A DNA stretch of 12,770 nt from Phascolarctobacterium sp. Lineage in GTDB: Bacteria > Bacillota > Negativicutes > Acidaminococcales > Acidaminococcaceae. Positions 1-6,890 of the stretch are shown one piece after another. Both the position numbers and the translations under genes were made by a program. Every line of letters begins with the position of its first letter. Position 1 is the first letter of the stretch. The stretch lies in the NCBI GenBank assembly GCA_016302525.1, contig JAEDNJ010000023.1:1-12770 (forward strand). The letters are read 5' to 3'. The notes beneath the pieces are model-generated. The model saw nothing but the letters and a program-made list of their open reading frames with translations. It made no database searches and was not told the DNA's origin.

Positions 1-585
1 GGCTTAAAGCTCATTTCCTCCAACTGGGTATATGGCGAACGCCACACCATGACCGTTAAACCGGTTAAGACTGTTGAAGACTTAAAGGGCATGAAGATTC
101 GCGTTCCTGGCAACAAGATTCAAACTGAAGGCTTCAACGCTTTAGGCGCAACTGCAACTGGTATGCCTCTGGGCGAAGTTTACCAGGCTCTGCAAACCAA
201 GACTATCGAAGGCGCTGAGAACCCGCTGGGCACTCTGTATGGCCGTAAGCTGCACGAAGTTTCCAAGTACCTCATCTTAGATGGCCATGTTAAGAACTTC
301 ACCACCTGGGTTGTATCTGCTAAATGGTTCAACAGCCTGACTCCTGAGCAACAAAAATGGTTAGTAGAAACTGCTGATGAAGCTGGTTTAGAAAACAACA
401 AGATCCAAGCAGCTACCGAAAAGGATTATCTGGAAAAGATGAAGAAAGAGGGCGTACAAGTAGTAGTACCTTCCAAGGAAGTTATGGATGGCTTCAAGGC
501 TAAGGCTCAAGCCTTCTACGCTAAGGGCAAGGACTTCGGCTGGTCTGATAATCTGTATGACACTGTTAAAAAGGCTATGAAATAA
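1..585 (+). CDS. dctP: TRAP transporter substrate-binding protein, DctP type (5' end outside window)
   Basis: This is the C-terminal 194 residues of a periplasmic solute receptor of a TRAP transporter, which captures an organic acid and hands it to the DctQM membrane permease. The frame is open from base 1, so the ATG at 49 is internal and the true start and signal peptide lie upstream. Visible DctP-family signatures are the 'KTVEDLKGMKIRVP' stretch, whose Arg (codon 100-102) corresponds to the family arginine that pairs with the substrate carboxylate, then 'MPLGEVYQALQTKTIEGAEN', and a helical, Lys-rich C-terminus. A strong hairpin terminator follows directly, and dctQ and dctM come next, so assignment to a tripartite system is secure. 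The substrate cannot be read from the sequence. The adjacent hexonate/hexuronate genes suggest a sugar acid such as L-galactonate or D-galacturonate, but a C4-dicarboxylate cannot be excluded. Confidence 0.93.
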   Translation, partial: GLKLISSNWVYGERHTMTVKPVKTVEDLKGMKIRVPGNKIQTEGFNALGATATGMPLGEVYQALQTKTIEGAENPLGTLYGRKLHEVSKYLILDGHVKNFTTWVVSAKWFNSLTPEQQKWLVETADEAGLENNKIQAATEKDYLEKMKKEGVQVVVPSKEVMDGFKAKAQAFYAKGKDFGWSDNLYDTVKKAMK

Positions 586-616
586 TTTGCTTGGCTAGTT
601 TCTAGTTTTTTCACGG

Positions 617-651
617 GGGACATCTGCAAGCTAAAGCAGATGTCCCTTTTT
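617..651 (+). terminator. Intrinsic terminator between dctP and dctQM
   Basis: A perfect 11-bp stem, GGGACATCTGC (617-627) with GCAGATGTCCC (636-646), encloses an 8-nt loop and is followed by five T residues (647-651). It sits 31 bases after the dctP stop and before dctQ. No convincing promoter is visible between it and dctQ. It is therefore likely a partial terminator that keeps the binding protein in excess over the permease; the read-through part is inference. Confidence 0.85.
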
Positions 652-661
652 GTAAATGCGT

Positions 662-689
662 AGCTTTAAGGATAGCTCTCCTAAAGGCT
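662..689 (+). other. Possible imperfect hairpin in the dctQ leader
   Basis: Bases 662-672 can pair with 679-689 around a 6-nt loop, with one A-A mismatch and one G-U pair. It has no T-tract. It could stabilise the 5' end of a processed dctQM transcript, but it could also be chance in a short intergenic stretch. Confidence 0.3.
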
Positions 690-731
690 TTGCAGTTTTA
701 AGGTTAATACAAATTAGAAGAAAGTTGGATT

Positions 732-1247
732 TTGAGAATGGAAGAGAACAAATGCAGTTTGAAAACAATTCTCTTGAATCTGGATCTTTTGATTGCTACG
801 GTTTGTCTTGTAATCCTCATTGCCCTCACCTTTGCGGGGGTAATCTGGCGTTATTTCCTGTCTGCCCCCTTCACCTGGCTGGAGGAGGTACAGCTGGCTT
901 GTATGGTCTGGATCGTCTTTTTGGCGGCTGGTCCTGCCTTTCGAGCAGGCTCTCATGTAGCGATTGAAATGATTGCGGATATGCTTCCAGAGTCTCTGCA
1001 AAAGGTTGTTACTGCCTTCATCTCTATTTGTGTTGTAGGCGTAATTGGCTATTTGTTCTGGAGAACCCTGAGCTTTGTAGAATTGTTTATGGAAAGCGGT
1101 CGTGCAACGAGCCTCTTAGAAATGCCCCTGTGGATTGTTTATGGTATTGCCCTGCCTTCCTATATTGATATGATTTTAAGCTATTTCTACGGCCTGCATA
1201 AGGGCGTAAAATCTGAAGTAAAGGAGGCGGCATCTAGCGGTGAGTGA
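732..1247 (+). CDS. dctQ: TRAP transporter small permease subunit, DctQ type
   Basis: This is the small integral membrane subunit of the TRAP transporter, pairing with DctM to bind the loaded DctP receptor. The 171 residues show four hydrophobic segments (about 13-42, 53-70, 88-112 and 127-150), as is usual for DctQ. It carries the family 'W-x-E-E' motif (residues 49-52) at the start of the second segment and 'RAGSHV' (71-76) just after it. The start is uncertain. TTG at 732 lies about 8 bases after a purine-rich AGAAGAAAG (716-724), whereas ATG at 738 would have longer spacing; the choice changes only two residues. Its last 8 bases overlap dctM, which points to translational coupling. Family assignment is firm, substrate unknown. 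Confidence 0.9.
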   Translation: MRMEENKCSLKTILLNLDLLIATVCLVILIALTFAGVIWRYFLSAPFTWLEEVQLACMVWIVFLAAGPAFRAGSHVAIEMIADMLPESLQKVVTAFISICVVGVIGYLFWRTLSFVELFMESGRATSLLEMPLWIVYGIALPSYIDMILSYFYGLHKGVKSEVKEAASSGE

Positions 1248-2526
1248 CGTATTGACTATATCTTCAATCATGATGCTGGCGCTTCTTTTCCTCAAGGTGC
1301 CCGTTTGCATCTCCGTTTTAGGCGGTTCCCTGGTTTATTTCCTGTTAAATCCCAATATTAACCCTATGATTTTTGCTCAGCAAATGATTCTGGGCACAGA
1401 AAAAATCTCCCTCCTGGCAATTCCCTTCTTTGTTTGCGCTGGTATCGTCATGAACTATACGGGCGTAACCAAGCGTATTATGGACTTCTGCGAGGTAATG
1501 ACGGCCCGTCTGCCTGGCGGTCTGGCTCAGGTAAATGTCCTGCTGTCTACCGTTATGGGCGGCTTATCCGGCTCCAACCTGGCAGATGCTGCTATGGAAG
1601 CCAAAATGCTCATCCCGGCCATGGTGAAAAAAGGCTTCTCTCTGGAGTTCTCGAGCGTTGTTACTGCAACCTCCTCCATGATTACTCCCTTGATTCCTCC
1701 GGGCATTGCTATGATTTTGTACGGCTGCATTGCTAATGTCTCTATTGGTAAGCTGTTTATCTCCGGCTTTGGCGTAGGCGGTATTCTTTGTATCTCCATG
1801 ATGATTATGGTTGCGCTTATCTCCAAAAAACGCGGCTATGGTATCCTGAGCAACGAAAAGCTGACCTATGACAAATTCATGGGCTCCTTAAAGCCTGCCT
1901 TTTTACCCTTAATGCTGCCGGTAATCATCATTGGCGGTATCCGTATTGGCGTCTTTACTGCTACCGAGGCGGGCGCTATTGCTATTTTGTATGCAGTTGC
2001 CCTGGGCTTTATCTATAGAGAAATGAAGCTGGAGCACCTCATCAGCAGCCTGAAGGAGACCTGTATCTCCACTTCTTCCATTCTGCTTATCGTAGCTGCG
2101 GCCTCTGTTTATTCCTGGATTCTCACCAGAGAGCGCGTGCCCCAAATGCTGACAGAGTGGATGCTGCAAACCATCGACAGCAAATTTGTTTTCCTGATTG
2201 TGGTTAACATCTTCCTGCTGTTTGTAGGTATGTTCATTGAAGGTAATGCTTCCATGATTATCCTCGTGCCCCTTTTAGCTCCTATCGCTGCTAAATACGG
2301 CATTAACGAGATTCAATTTGCCATGATTTACATTTTCAACAATGCTATTGGCGCTTTGAGCCCTCCGATGGGTACGCTCATGTTCGTTACCTGCTCTATT
2401 TCTAAATGTAAGACAGCTGCCTTTATTAAGGAGGCAATGCCTTTCTATATCCTGCTTATTATCGACCTGCTGTTGATTACTTACTTTGAACCCTTTACCA
2501 CGTTCCTAGTAAATTTGGTTTATTAA
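1240..2526 (+). CDS. dctM: TRAP transporter large permease subunit, DctM type
   Basis: This is the large, ion-coupled permease of the TRAP transporter, which moves the substrate across the cytoplasmic membrane using a cation gradient. Its 428 residues match the usual DctM length and are almost wholly hydrophobic, with repeated membrane segments. Family signatures are 'GLSGSNLADAAMEAKMLIPAM' (Gly111-Ser112-Asn113 within it), 'TPLIPPGIAMILYG' (Pro153-Pro154), 'IEGNASMIILVPLLAP' and a second 'SPPMGTLMFV' (Pro375-Pro376) near the C-terminus, consistent with the two inverted halves of the fold. The start is GTG at 1240, 12 bases after a strong AAGGAGG (1221-1227) inside dctQ, giving an 8-base overlap. 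A terminator follows, so the transporter is a unit separate from the catabolic genes downstream. Confidence 0.95.
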   Translation: MSDVLTISSIMMLALLFLKVPVCISVLGGSLVYFLLNPNINPMIFAQQMILGTEKISLLAIPFFVCAGIVMNYTGVTKRIMDFCEVMTARLPGGLAQVNVLLSTVMGGLSGSNLADAAMEAKMLIPAMVKKGFSLEFSSVVTATSSMITPLIPPGIAMILYGCIANVSIGKLFISGFGVGGILCISMMIMVALISKKRGYGILSNEKLTYDKFMGSLKPAFLPLMLPVIIIGGIRIGVFTATEAGAIAILYAVALGFIYREMKLEHLISSLKETCISTSSILLIVAAASVYSWILTRERVPQMLTEWMLQTIDSKFVFLIVVNIFLLFVGMFIEGNASMIILVPLLAPIAAKYGINEIQFAMIYIFNNAIGALSPPMGTLMFVTCSISKCKTAAFIKEAMPFYILLIIDLLLITYFEPFTTFLVNLVY

Positions 2527-2535
2527 GCAAACTAC

Positions 2536-2575
2536 TAAGAGCGCATTTGGCTATTAATGCGCTCTTAAATTTTAT
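2536..2575 (+). terminator. Intrinsic terminator after dctM
   Basis: A perfect 12-bp stem, TAAGAGCGCATT (2536-2547) with AATGCGCTCTTA (2556-2567), has an 8-nt loop and is followed by an A/T-rich stretch containing TTTTATT. It lies 9 bases after the dctM stop and separates the TRAP genes from the next promoter. Confidence 0.82.
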
Positions 2576-2598
2576 TGTATATTTTATTAGCTTCATTG

Positions 2599-2626
2599 TT
2601 GACATATTGCGGGAATGTGATAAAAT
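2599..2626 (+). promoter_or_regulatory. Sigma-A-type promoter of the lgoD-uxaB-uxaA unit
   Basis: A perfect -35 TTGACA (2599-2604) is followed after 16 bases by TAAAAT (2621-2626), which is preceded by TGA and so forms an extended -10. Transcription would start near 2633, leaving a leader of about 78 bases before lgoD. It lies just after the dctM terminator. Confidence 0.75.
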
Positions 2627-2638
2627 ATTAGCGACGAA

Positions 2639-2665
2639 ATGTTGTATACAAGTTGTATGGAACAT
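2639..2665. promoter_or_regulatory. Candidate GntR-family operator
   Basis: A perfect 10-bp palindrome, TTGTATACAA (2642-2651), is followed one base later by a third half-site, TTGTAT (2653-2658). An outer inverted pair, ATGTT (2639-2643) and AACAT (2661-2665), flanks it. The layout resembles sites of GntR-family hexuronate regulators such as UxuR (TGGTATACCA-like). It lies just downstream of the predicted start site, where a bound repressor would block early elongation. The regulator is not in the window and its family is inferred. Confidence 0.5.
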
Positions 2666-2696
2666 AGACCTATACTTTAATTGTAATTAATTTTGA

Positions 2697-2702
2697 TGGA
2701 GG
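2697..2702 (+). promoter_or_regulatory. Ribosome binding site that fixes the lgoD start
   Basis: TGGAGG at 2697-2702 lies 8 bases before the ATG at 2711. The in-frame TTG (2693) and ATG (2696) upstream overlap or precede this site, so they cannot use it. ATG 2711 is the start. Confidence 0.85.
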
Positions 2703-2710
2703 TATTTTTC

Positions 2711-3736
2711 ATGAAAGCTGTTCGTATTGATGCTCCTGGTAAAGTTTCTTTTATTGATATTCCTAAACCGACTCCGAAGCCGGGTGAAGCGCTGCTGAAG
2801 GTACTCTATGGCGGTATCTGCGGTAGTGATTTGGGCTCCTATCGTGGAACCTTCGCTTATTTTGATTATCCCCGTATTCCCGGTCATGAATTTGCTGCGG
2901 AAATCGTTGAAATTGAAGATAATGATAAAGGCTTAAAGCCTGGTATGATTGTAACCTGCAATCCTTATTTTAACTGCACCAAATGCTATTCCTGCGAGCG
3001 CGGTATTGTTAACGCTTGCACCAGCAACGAAACCATGGGCTGCCAAAGAGACGGCGCTTTCTGCGAATATATCACCATGCCTATCGAGCGCATTTATGAC
3101 GGCAAGGGCCTGCCTGCAAGCGTGCTCTGCTTAATCGAGCCCTTCTGCATTAGCTATCATGGTGTAACCCGTGGCGGCGTTAAGGCTGGCGACAAGGTGC
3201 TTATCGTGGGCGCTGGTACTATCGGCGTAATGGCTGCTATCGCTGCTAAGGCAAAGGGTGCAGAGGTTTATATTGCCGATATCGCTCCTGCTAAATGCGA
3301 CTATGCTAAGGAAACCTTTGGTCTGGCTGGCACTATCGTAAACTCCTCCGAGGAAGCTTTCACCCAAGCTTGCAATGAAGCAACCAACGGCAAGGGCTTT
3401 GATGTTACCATCGAGGCTGTAGGCCTGCCCTCCACCTTCCAAAACTGCATTGATGCAGCTGCTTTCGGCGCTAATGTTGTGCTCATTGGCGTAGGCAAGA
3501 AGAACCTGGACTTCAACTTCACCCTGATTCAAAAGAAGGAGCTGAACATCTTTGGCTCTCGTAACGCTCTCAAAAAAGACTTTATCGAATTAATCGACCT
3601 GGTTGCTGCTGGCGGCGTTGACCTGGAGAAGGTTTCTCGTGACGTTTACGGCTTTAGCGAAGCAGACAAGGCTTTTGCTGATTTCTCTGCTAACGCTGAC
3701 AAGATGCTGAAGGTTAGAATTGATTTTAGCAGATAA
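2711..3736 (+). CDS. lgoD: Zinc-dependent dehydrogenase of the MDR family, probable L-galactonate 5-dehydrogenase
   Basis: The predicted role is NAD-dependent oxidation of L-galactonate to D-tagaturonate in the cytoplasm, as in E. coli LgoD (YjjN). The 341 residues have the medium-chain dehydrogenase layout. Catalytic zinc ligands are Cys37 (in 'GGICGSD'), His59-Glu60 ('PGHE') and probably Glu143 ('IEPF'). The structural zinc site is the four cysteines 89, 92, 95 and 103. The NAD-binding Rossmann loop is 'GAGTIG' at 167-172. The fold and metal sites are certain. The substrate is inferred from position: the next gene reduces tagaturonate, which is the product of this reaction. L-gulonate, L-idonate or sorbitol dehydrogenases of the same family look alike, so the substrate call is moderate. 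It is the first gene of the unit, 14 bases ahead of uxaB. Confidence 0.75.
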   Translation: MKAVRIDAPGKVSFIDIPKPTPKPGEALLKVLYGGICGSDLGSYRGTFAYFDYPRIPGHEFAAEIVEIEDNDKGLKPGMIVTCNPYFNCTKCYSCERGIVNACTSNETMGCQRDGAFCEYITMPIERIYDGKGLPASVLCLIEPFCISYHGVTRGGVKAGDKVLIVGAGTIGVMAAIAAKAKGAEVYIADIAPAKCDYAKETFGLAGTIVNSSEEAFTQACNEATNGKGFDVTIEAVGLPSTFQNCIDAAAFGANVVLIGVGKKNLDFNFTLIQKKELNIFGSRNALKKDFIELIDLVAAGGVDLEKVSRDVYGFSEADKAFADFSANADKMLKVRIDFSR

Positions 3737-3750
3737 GAAGGGAACTGAGC

Positions 3751-5244
3751 ATGGAATTATTAAACTATAGTGTTTTAGAAAAATCTGGCTATCAAGGCTA
3801 TGTTTTAAAGGAAGCTCCGGAAAAGGTGCTGCAATTTGGTGAAGGCAACTTCCTGCGTGCCTTTGTTGATTATTGGTTTGAGCTGGCTAATGAAAGAGCT
3901 GGCTACAACGGCAAGGTAGCTCTGGTACAACCCATCGCTATGGGCTTAACCGACTACATCAACAAGCAAGAGGGCCTGTATACCCTGTATCTGCGCGGCA
4001 GCGAAAACGGTCAAAAGGTAGACGAAAAACGCGTCATCTCTGCTGTAAGCCGCTGCATTAACCCTTATGAGGATTTTAAGGCTGTTTTAGAGGCTGCTGT
4101 TAACCCGGCTCTGGATGTTATTGTTTCCAATACCACCGAGGCTGGCATTGTTTATGACCCCGAAACCAAATTCGACCAAGAGCCTCCTGTAAGCTTCCCC
4201 GGCAAGCTGACCCGCGTGCTCTATGAACGCTTTAAGGCTGGCTTAAATGGCTTAGTAATCTTAAGCTGCGAGCTCATTGACAACAACGGCAAGGAGCTGC
4301 AAAAATGCGTTAACCAACACATCGAGGACTGGGGCTTAGGCGCAGACTTCGCTAAATGGATTAACGAAGAAAACATCTTCTGCAATACTCTGGTAGACCG
4401 CATTGTTCCCGGCCGTGTACGCGACCCGAAGGAAGTTGCAGCTATGGAAGAGGCTAACGGTTACCATGACGAGCTCATTGATGTAGGTGAGTGCTTCGGC
4501 GTGTGGATTATCGAAGGTCCCGAATCCTTAAACGACCGCCTGCCCTTTGAAAAGGCTGGCCTGCATGACTTTGTGCAGGTTGTTCCTGATGTTACCCCTT
4601 ACAAAAAGAGAAAGGTACGCATTTTGAACGGCGCTCATACCGGCTTCGTACCTGGCGCTTATCTGGCTGGTGAGGAAATTGTGCGCGACTGTATGCACAA
4701 TGAAACCATTAAGGGCTTCATGAACAAAATGCTCTATGAAGAGGTTATTCCCACTCTGCCCTTAGATAAGCAGGACCTGCTGAACTTTGCTGCTTCTGTA
4801 GCAGACCGCTTCAACAACCCCTTTGTAGACCATGCTTTAATGAGCATTTCTTTGAACTCTACCTCTAAATGGGCTGCAAGAAATATGCCCTCCTTCAAGG
4901 AATACATCAACATTAAGGGCGAGCTGCCTGCTTGCTTAACCATGAGCCTGGCTGCTTATATTGCCTTCTATACCAGTGATGTGCAACGCCGTGAGGCAGA
5001 TGGCTTAATCTGCAAGCGTCCTAAGGGCAATGAATATAAGGTTCAGGATGATGCCTGGGTATTAGATTTCTACTATGAGCACCGCAATGACTCTGTAGAA
5101 GACCTGGTTAAGGCTGTTCTGACCAACACCAGAATGTGGGGTGAGGACCTGAGCGCTATTGCTGGCGTTGAGGCTGCTGTAGCTAGTGGCTTAAAGCTCA
5201 TCCGCACTGAGGGTGCTGAAAAGGCCTTCGCTTCCTGCCTGTAA
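3751..5244 (+). CDS. uxaB: Tagaturonate reductase (altronate oxidoreductase)
   Basis: This enzyme reduces D-tagaturonate to D-altronate with NADH in the Ashwell-type hexuronate pathway. The 497 residues are close to the E. coli UxaB length. It belongs to the polyol/mannitol dehydrogenase family: the N-terminal dinucleotide-binding motif is 'FGEGNFLR' (29-36), 'SNTTEAGI' follows, and the catalytic signature 'KVRILNGAHT' gives Lys288, Asn293 and His296. That K-x4-N-x2-H spacing is the same as in mannitol 2-dehydrogenase. Fructuronate reductase (UxuB) and mannitol dehydrogenase are sister enzymes, but pairing with uxaA rather than a mannonate dehydratase favours tagaturonate. An AGAAGGGA ribosome site lies 7 bases before ATG 3751. 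It is co-transcribed with lgoD across a 14-base gap; a hairpin separates it from uxaA. Confidence 0.9.
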   Translation: MELLNYSVLEKSGYQGYVLKEAPEKVLQFGEGNFLRAFVDYWFELANERAGYNGKVALVQPIAMGLTDYINKQEGLYTLYLRGSENGQKVDEKRVISAVSRCINPYEDFKAVLEAAVNPALDVIVSNTTEAGIVYDPETKFDQEPPVSFPGKLTRVLYERFKAGLNGLVILSCELIDNNGKELQKCVNQHIEDWGLGADFAKWINEENIFCNTLVDRIVPGRVRDPKEVAAMEEANGYHDELIDVGECFGVWIIEGPESLNDRLPFEKAGLHDFVQVVPDVTPYKKRKVRILNGAHTGFVPGAYLAGEEIVRDCMHNETIKGFMNKMLYEEVIPTLPLDKQDLLNFAASVADRFNNPFVDHALMSISLNSTSKWAARNMPSFKEYINIKGELPACLTMSLAAYIAFYTSDVQRREADGLICKRPKGNEYKVQDDAWVLDFYYEHRNDSVEDLVKAVLTNTRMWGEDLSAIAGVEAAVASGLKLIRTEGAEKAFASCL

Positions 5245-5270
5245 GAGAAGCTGCATAAATTTACTAGTTA

Positions 5271-5297
5271 TACGGGTAGGTGCTGAGCCTGCCCGTA
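5271..5297 (+). other. Intercistronic hairpin between uxaB and uxaA
   Basis: TACGGGTAGG (5271-5280) pairs with CCTGCCCGTA (5288-5297) with one G-U pair and a 7-nt loop. The outer bases ACTA (5263-5266) and TAGT (5300-5303) can extend the structure. Only three T residues follow, so it is unlikely to be a full terminator. A role in mRNA stability or in lowering uxaA expression is possible. Confidence 0.6.
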
Positions 5298-5322
5298 TTT
5301 AGTAGCAAGCAAAGGAGCAAAG

Positions 5323-6807
5323 ATGAATCCCATTGTTCAAATTAATCCTGAAGATAATGTTGTAGTTGCTATTCGTCCTGTAGCTAAGGGAACAAGCATA
5401 GAGACCTCTGTTGGCACCATTACTGCTTTAGAAGACATCCCCCAAGGGCACAAAATTGCTATCAGACCCATTGCTAAGGATGAGGGAGTTGTGAAGTATG
5501 GCTATCCTATTGGCCATGCTGTGAAGGATATTGCTGTAGGCAGCTGGGTACACACCCATAATATGCAAACTAATCTCTCTGGTGAGATTGAATATACCTA
5601 TAATCCCAAGGACTGTGCCTTAGCACCCAAGGAAACCGCCACCTTCGAGGGCTTTTTACGCAAGGATGGCAAGGTGGGTATCCGTAACGAAATCTGGATT
5701 ATCCCCACTGTTGGCTGTGTAAATGATGTAGCTAACCATCTGGCGAACGATAACAAGGATCTCCTGGTAGGCACCTCTGTAGAGGGCATTTACGCCTGGA
5801 CCCATCCCTTTGGCTGCAGCCAGACCGGTGCAGACCATGCGCAAACCCGTAAGCTGTTGGCTGCCTTGGCTCACCATCCCAACGCTGGTGCTGTTTTAGT
5901 GCTGAGCCTGGGCTGTGAGAACCTTACCCACGAGCAATTTTTAGCTGAATTAGGCGACTTTGACCCAGAGCGCGTTTTCTTCCTGACCTGTCAGGAGGTA
6001 GAGGACGAATTAGAGGTTGGTCGTGAGCTCTTGGCTAAGTGCGTAGCCTTTGCCAGCCAGGCTCAACGCCAAACCCTGCCTGCTGATAAGCTCATTGTCG
6101 GCCTCAAGTGCGGCGCTTCCGATGGCTTATCTGGCATTACTGCTAATCCTACAGTTGGTCGCTTTAGTGACCTGCTCATTGCTCAGGGTGGCAGCACCAT
6201 CCTTACCGAGGTGCCGGAAATGTTTGGCGCCGAGGGTATGCTCATGGACCGCTGCGTAAGCACTGAGGTCTTCCACAAGGCAGAGCAAATGCTGAACGGC
6301 TTCAAGGATTACTTCATCAGCCATAACGAGGTGGTTTATGACAACCCCAGCCCCGGCAATAAGCAGGGCGGCATTACTACCCTAGAGGACAAGAGCTGCG
6401 GCTGCGTACAAAAGGGTGGCAAGGCTCCTATCGTAGATGTTATCGGCTATGCAGACAGAGTTAAGGAGCAGGGCCTCACCATGCTCTATGGACCGGGCAA
6501 TGACCTTGTTTCCAGCACGGCCCTGACTGCTGCTGGTGCCCACATGGTGCTCTTTACCACTGGTCGTGGTACTCCCTTTGGTGCTCCCGTGCCCACGCTG
6601 AAAATTGCCTCCAACACGCAATTAGCAGGCCGCAAGTCTGGCTGGATTGACTTCAATGCTGGCACTGTGGCAACCGGCGAAAGTCTGGATGCAGCTGGCG
6701 AGCGCCTGTTAGAGCTCGTTTTGGCAACTGCCTCTGGCAAGCAAGCGAAAAATGAAATCAACGGCTTCCGTGGCATTTCTATTTTTAAGGATGGCGTTTG
6801 CTTATAA
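5323..6807 (+). CDS. uxaA: Altronate dehydratase
   Basis: This enzyme dehydrates D-altronate to 2-keto-3-deoxy-D-gluconate, using a ferrous ion in the family's characterised members. At 494 residues it matches the E. coli enzyme, so it is full length. The N-terminal SAF domain covers about residues 1-90, ending in 'VHTHNMQTNL', whose histidines belong to the metal-binding region. The catalytic part starts with 'GFLRKDGKVGIRNEIWIIPTVGCVN' and contains 'HPFGCSQTGADH', 'LSLGCENL', 'LKCGASDGLSGITANP' and 'FTTGRGTPFGAPVPTLKIASN', all typical of UxaA/GarD-type dehydratases. AAAGGAG (5311-5317) lies 5 bases before the ATG. It is the third step of the pathway begun by lgoD and uxaB. D-galactarate dehydratase is the nearest alternative, made unlikely by the uxaB neighbour. 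Confidence 0.93.
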   Translation: MNPIVQINPEDNVVVAIRPVAKGTSIETSVGTITALEDIPQGHKIAIRPIAKDEGVVKYGYPIGHAVKDIAVGSWVHTHNMQTNLSGEIEYTYNPKDCALAPKETATFEGFLRKDGKVGIRNEIWIIPTVGCVNDVANHLANDNKDLLVGTSVEGIYAWTHPFGCSQTGADHAQTRKLLAALAHHPNAGAVLVLSLGCENLTHEQFLAELGDFDPERVFFLTCQEVEDELEVGRELLAKCVAFASQAQRQTLPADKLIVGLKCGASDGLSGITANPTVGRFSDLLIAQGGSTILTEVPEMFGAEGMLMDRCVSTEVFHKAEQMLNGFKDYFISHNEVVYDNPSPGNKQGGITTLEDKSCGCVQKGGKAPIVDVIGYADRVKEQGLTMLYGPGNDLVSSTALTAAGAHMVLFTTGRGTPFGAPVPTLKIASNTQLAGRKSGWIDFNAGTVATGESLDAAGERLLELVLATASGKQAKNEINGFRGISIFKDGVCL

Positions 6808-6820
6808 TTACATTATAGTA

Positions 6821-6826
6821 TATAAT
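6821..6826 (+). promoter_or_regulatory. Possible -10 element for dusB overlapping the uxaA terminator
   Basis: A perfect TATAAT (6821-6826) lies 17 bases after TTGCTT (6798-6803), a weak -35 with only TTG matching. Transcripts would begin near 6833 inside the left arm of the terminator stem, which would largely prevent the hairpin from forming in the new RNA. The region is A/T-rich, so chance is a real alternative. Confidence 0.35.
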
Positions 6827-6829
6827 AAA

Positions 6830-6870
6830 CTCCAGCCCCTGGGTAAAGCTAGGGGCTGGAGCAATTTTGT
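6830..6870 (+). terminator. Intrinsic terminator after uxaA
   Basis: A perfect 11-bp, GC-rich stem pairs CTCCAGCCCCT (6830-6840) with AGGGGCTGGAG (6851-6861) around a 10-nt loop, followed by CAATTTTGTT. It ends the catabolic unit 23 bases after the uxaA stop. Confidence 0.88.
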
Positions 6871-6875
6871 TATAT

Positions 6876-6882
6876 GAGGTGG
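6876..6882 (+). promoter_or_regulatory. Ribosome binding site that fixes the dusB start
   Basis: GAGGTGG lies 8 bases before the GTG at 6891. The upstream in-frame TTG at 6867 falls in the terminator's T-tract and has no ribosome site, so GTG 6891 is preferred. Confidence 0.7.
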
Positions 6883-6890
6883 ACGAAAGC

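Noticed and set aside
656..967. 103-codon + strand ORF overlapping dctQ
   Set aside because: It is in a different frame from the clearly membrane-type dctQ and its translation matches no family I know.
2693..2710. Upstream in-frame starts (TTG 2693, ATG 2696) for lgoD
   Set aside because: They overlap or precede the TGGAGG ribosome site, and the extra residues are absent from the usual N-terminus of the family.
3131..3532. 133-codon - strand ORF inside lgoD
   Set aside because: It is antisense to a gene with intact zinc and NAD motifs, has no ribosome site of note and no recognisable domain.
6867..6890. Upstream TTG start at 6867 for dusB
   Set aside because: It lies in the T-tract of the uxaA terminator with no ribosome site, whereas GTG 6891 has GAGGTGG 8 bases ahead.
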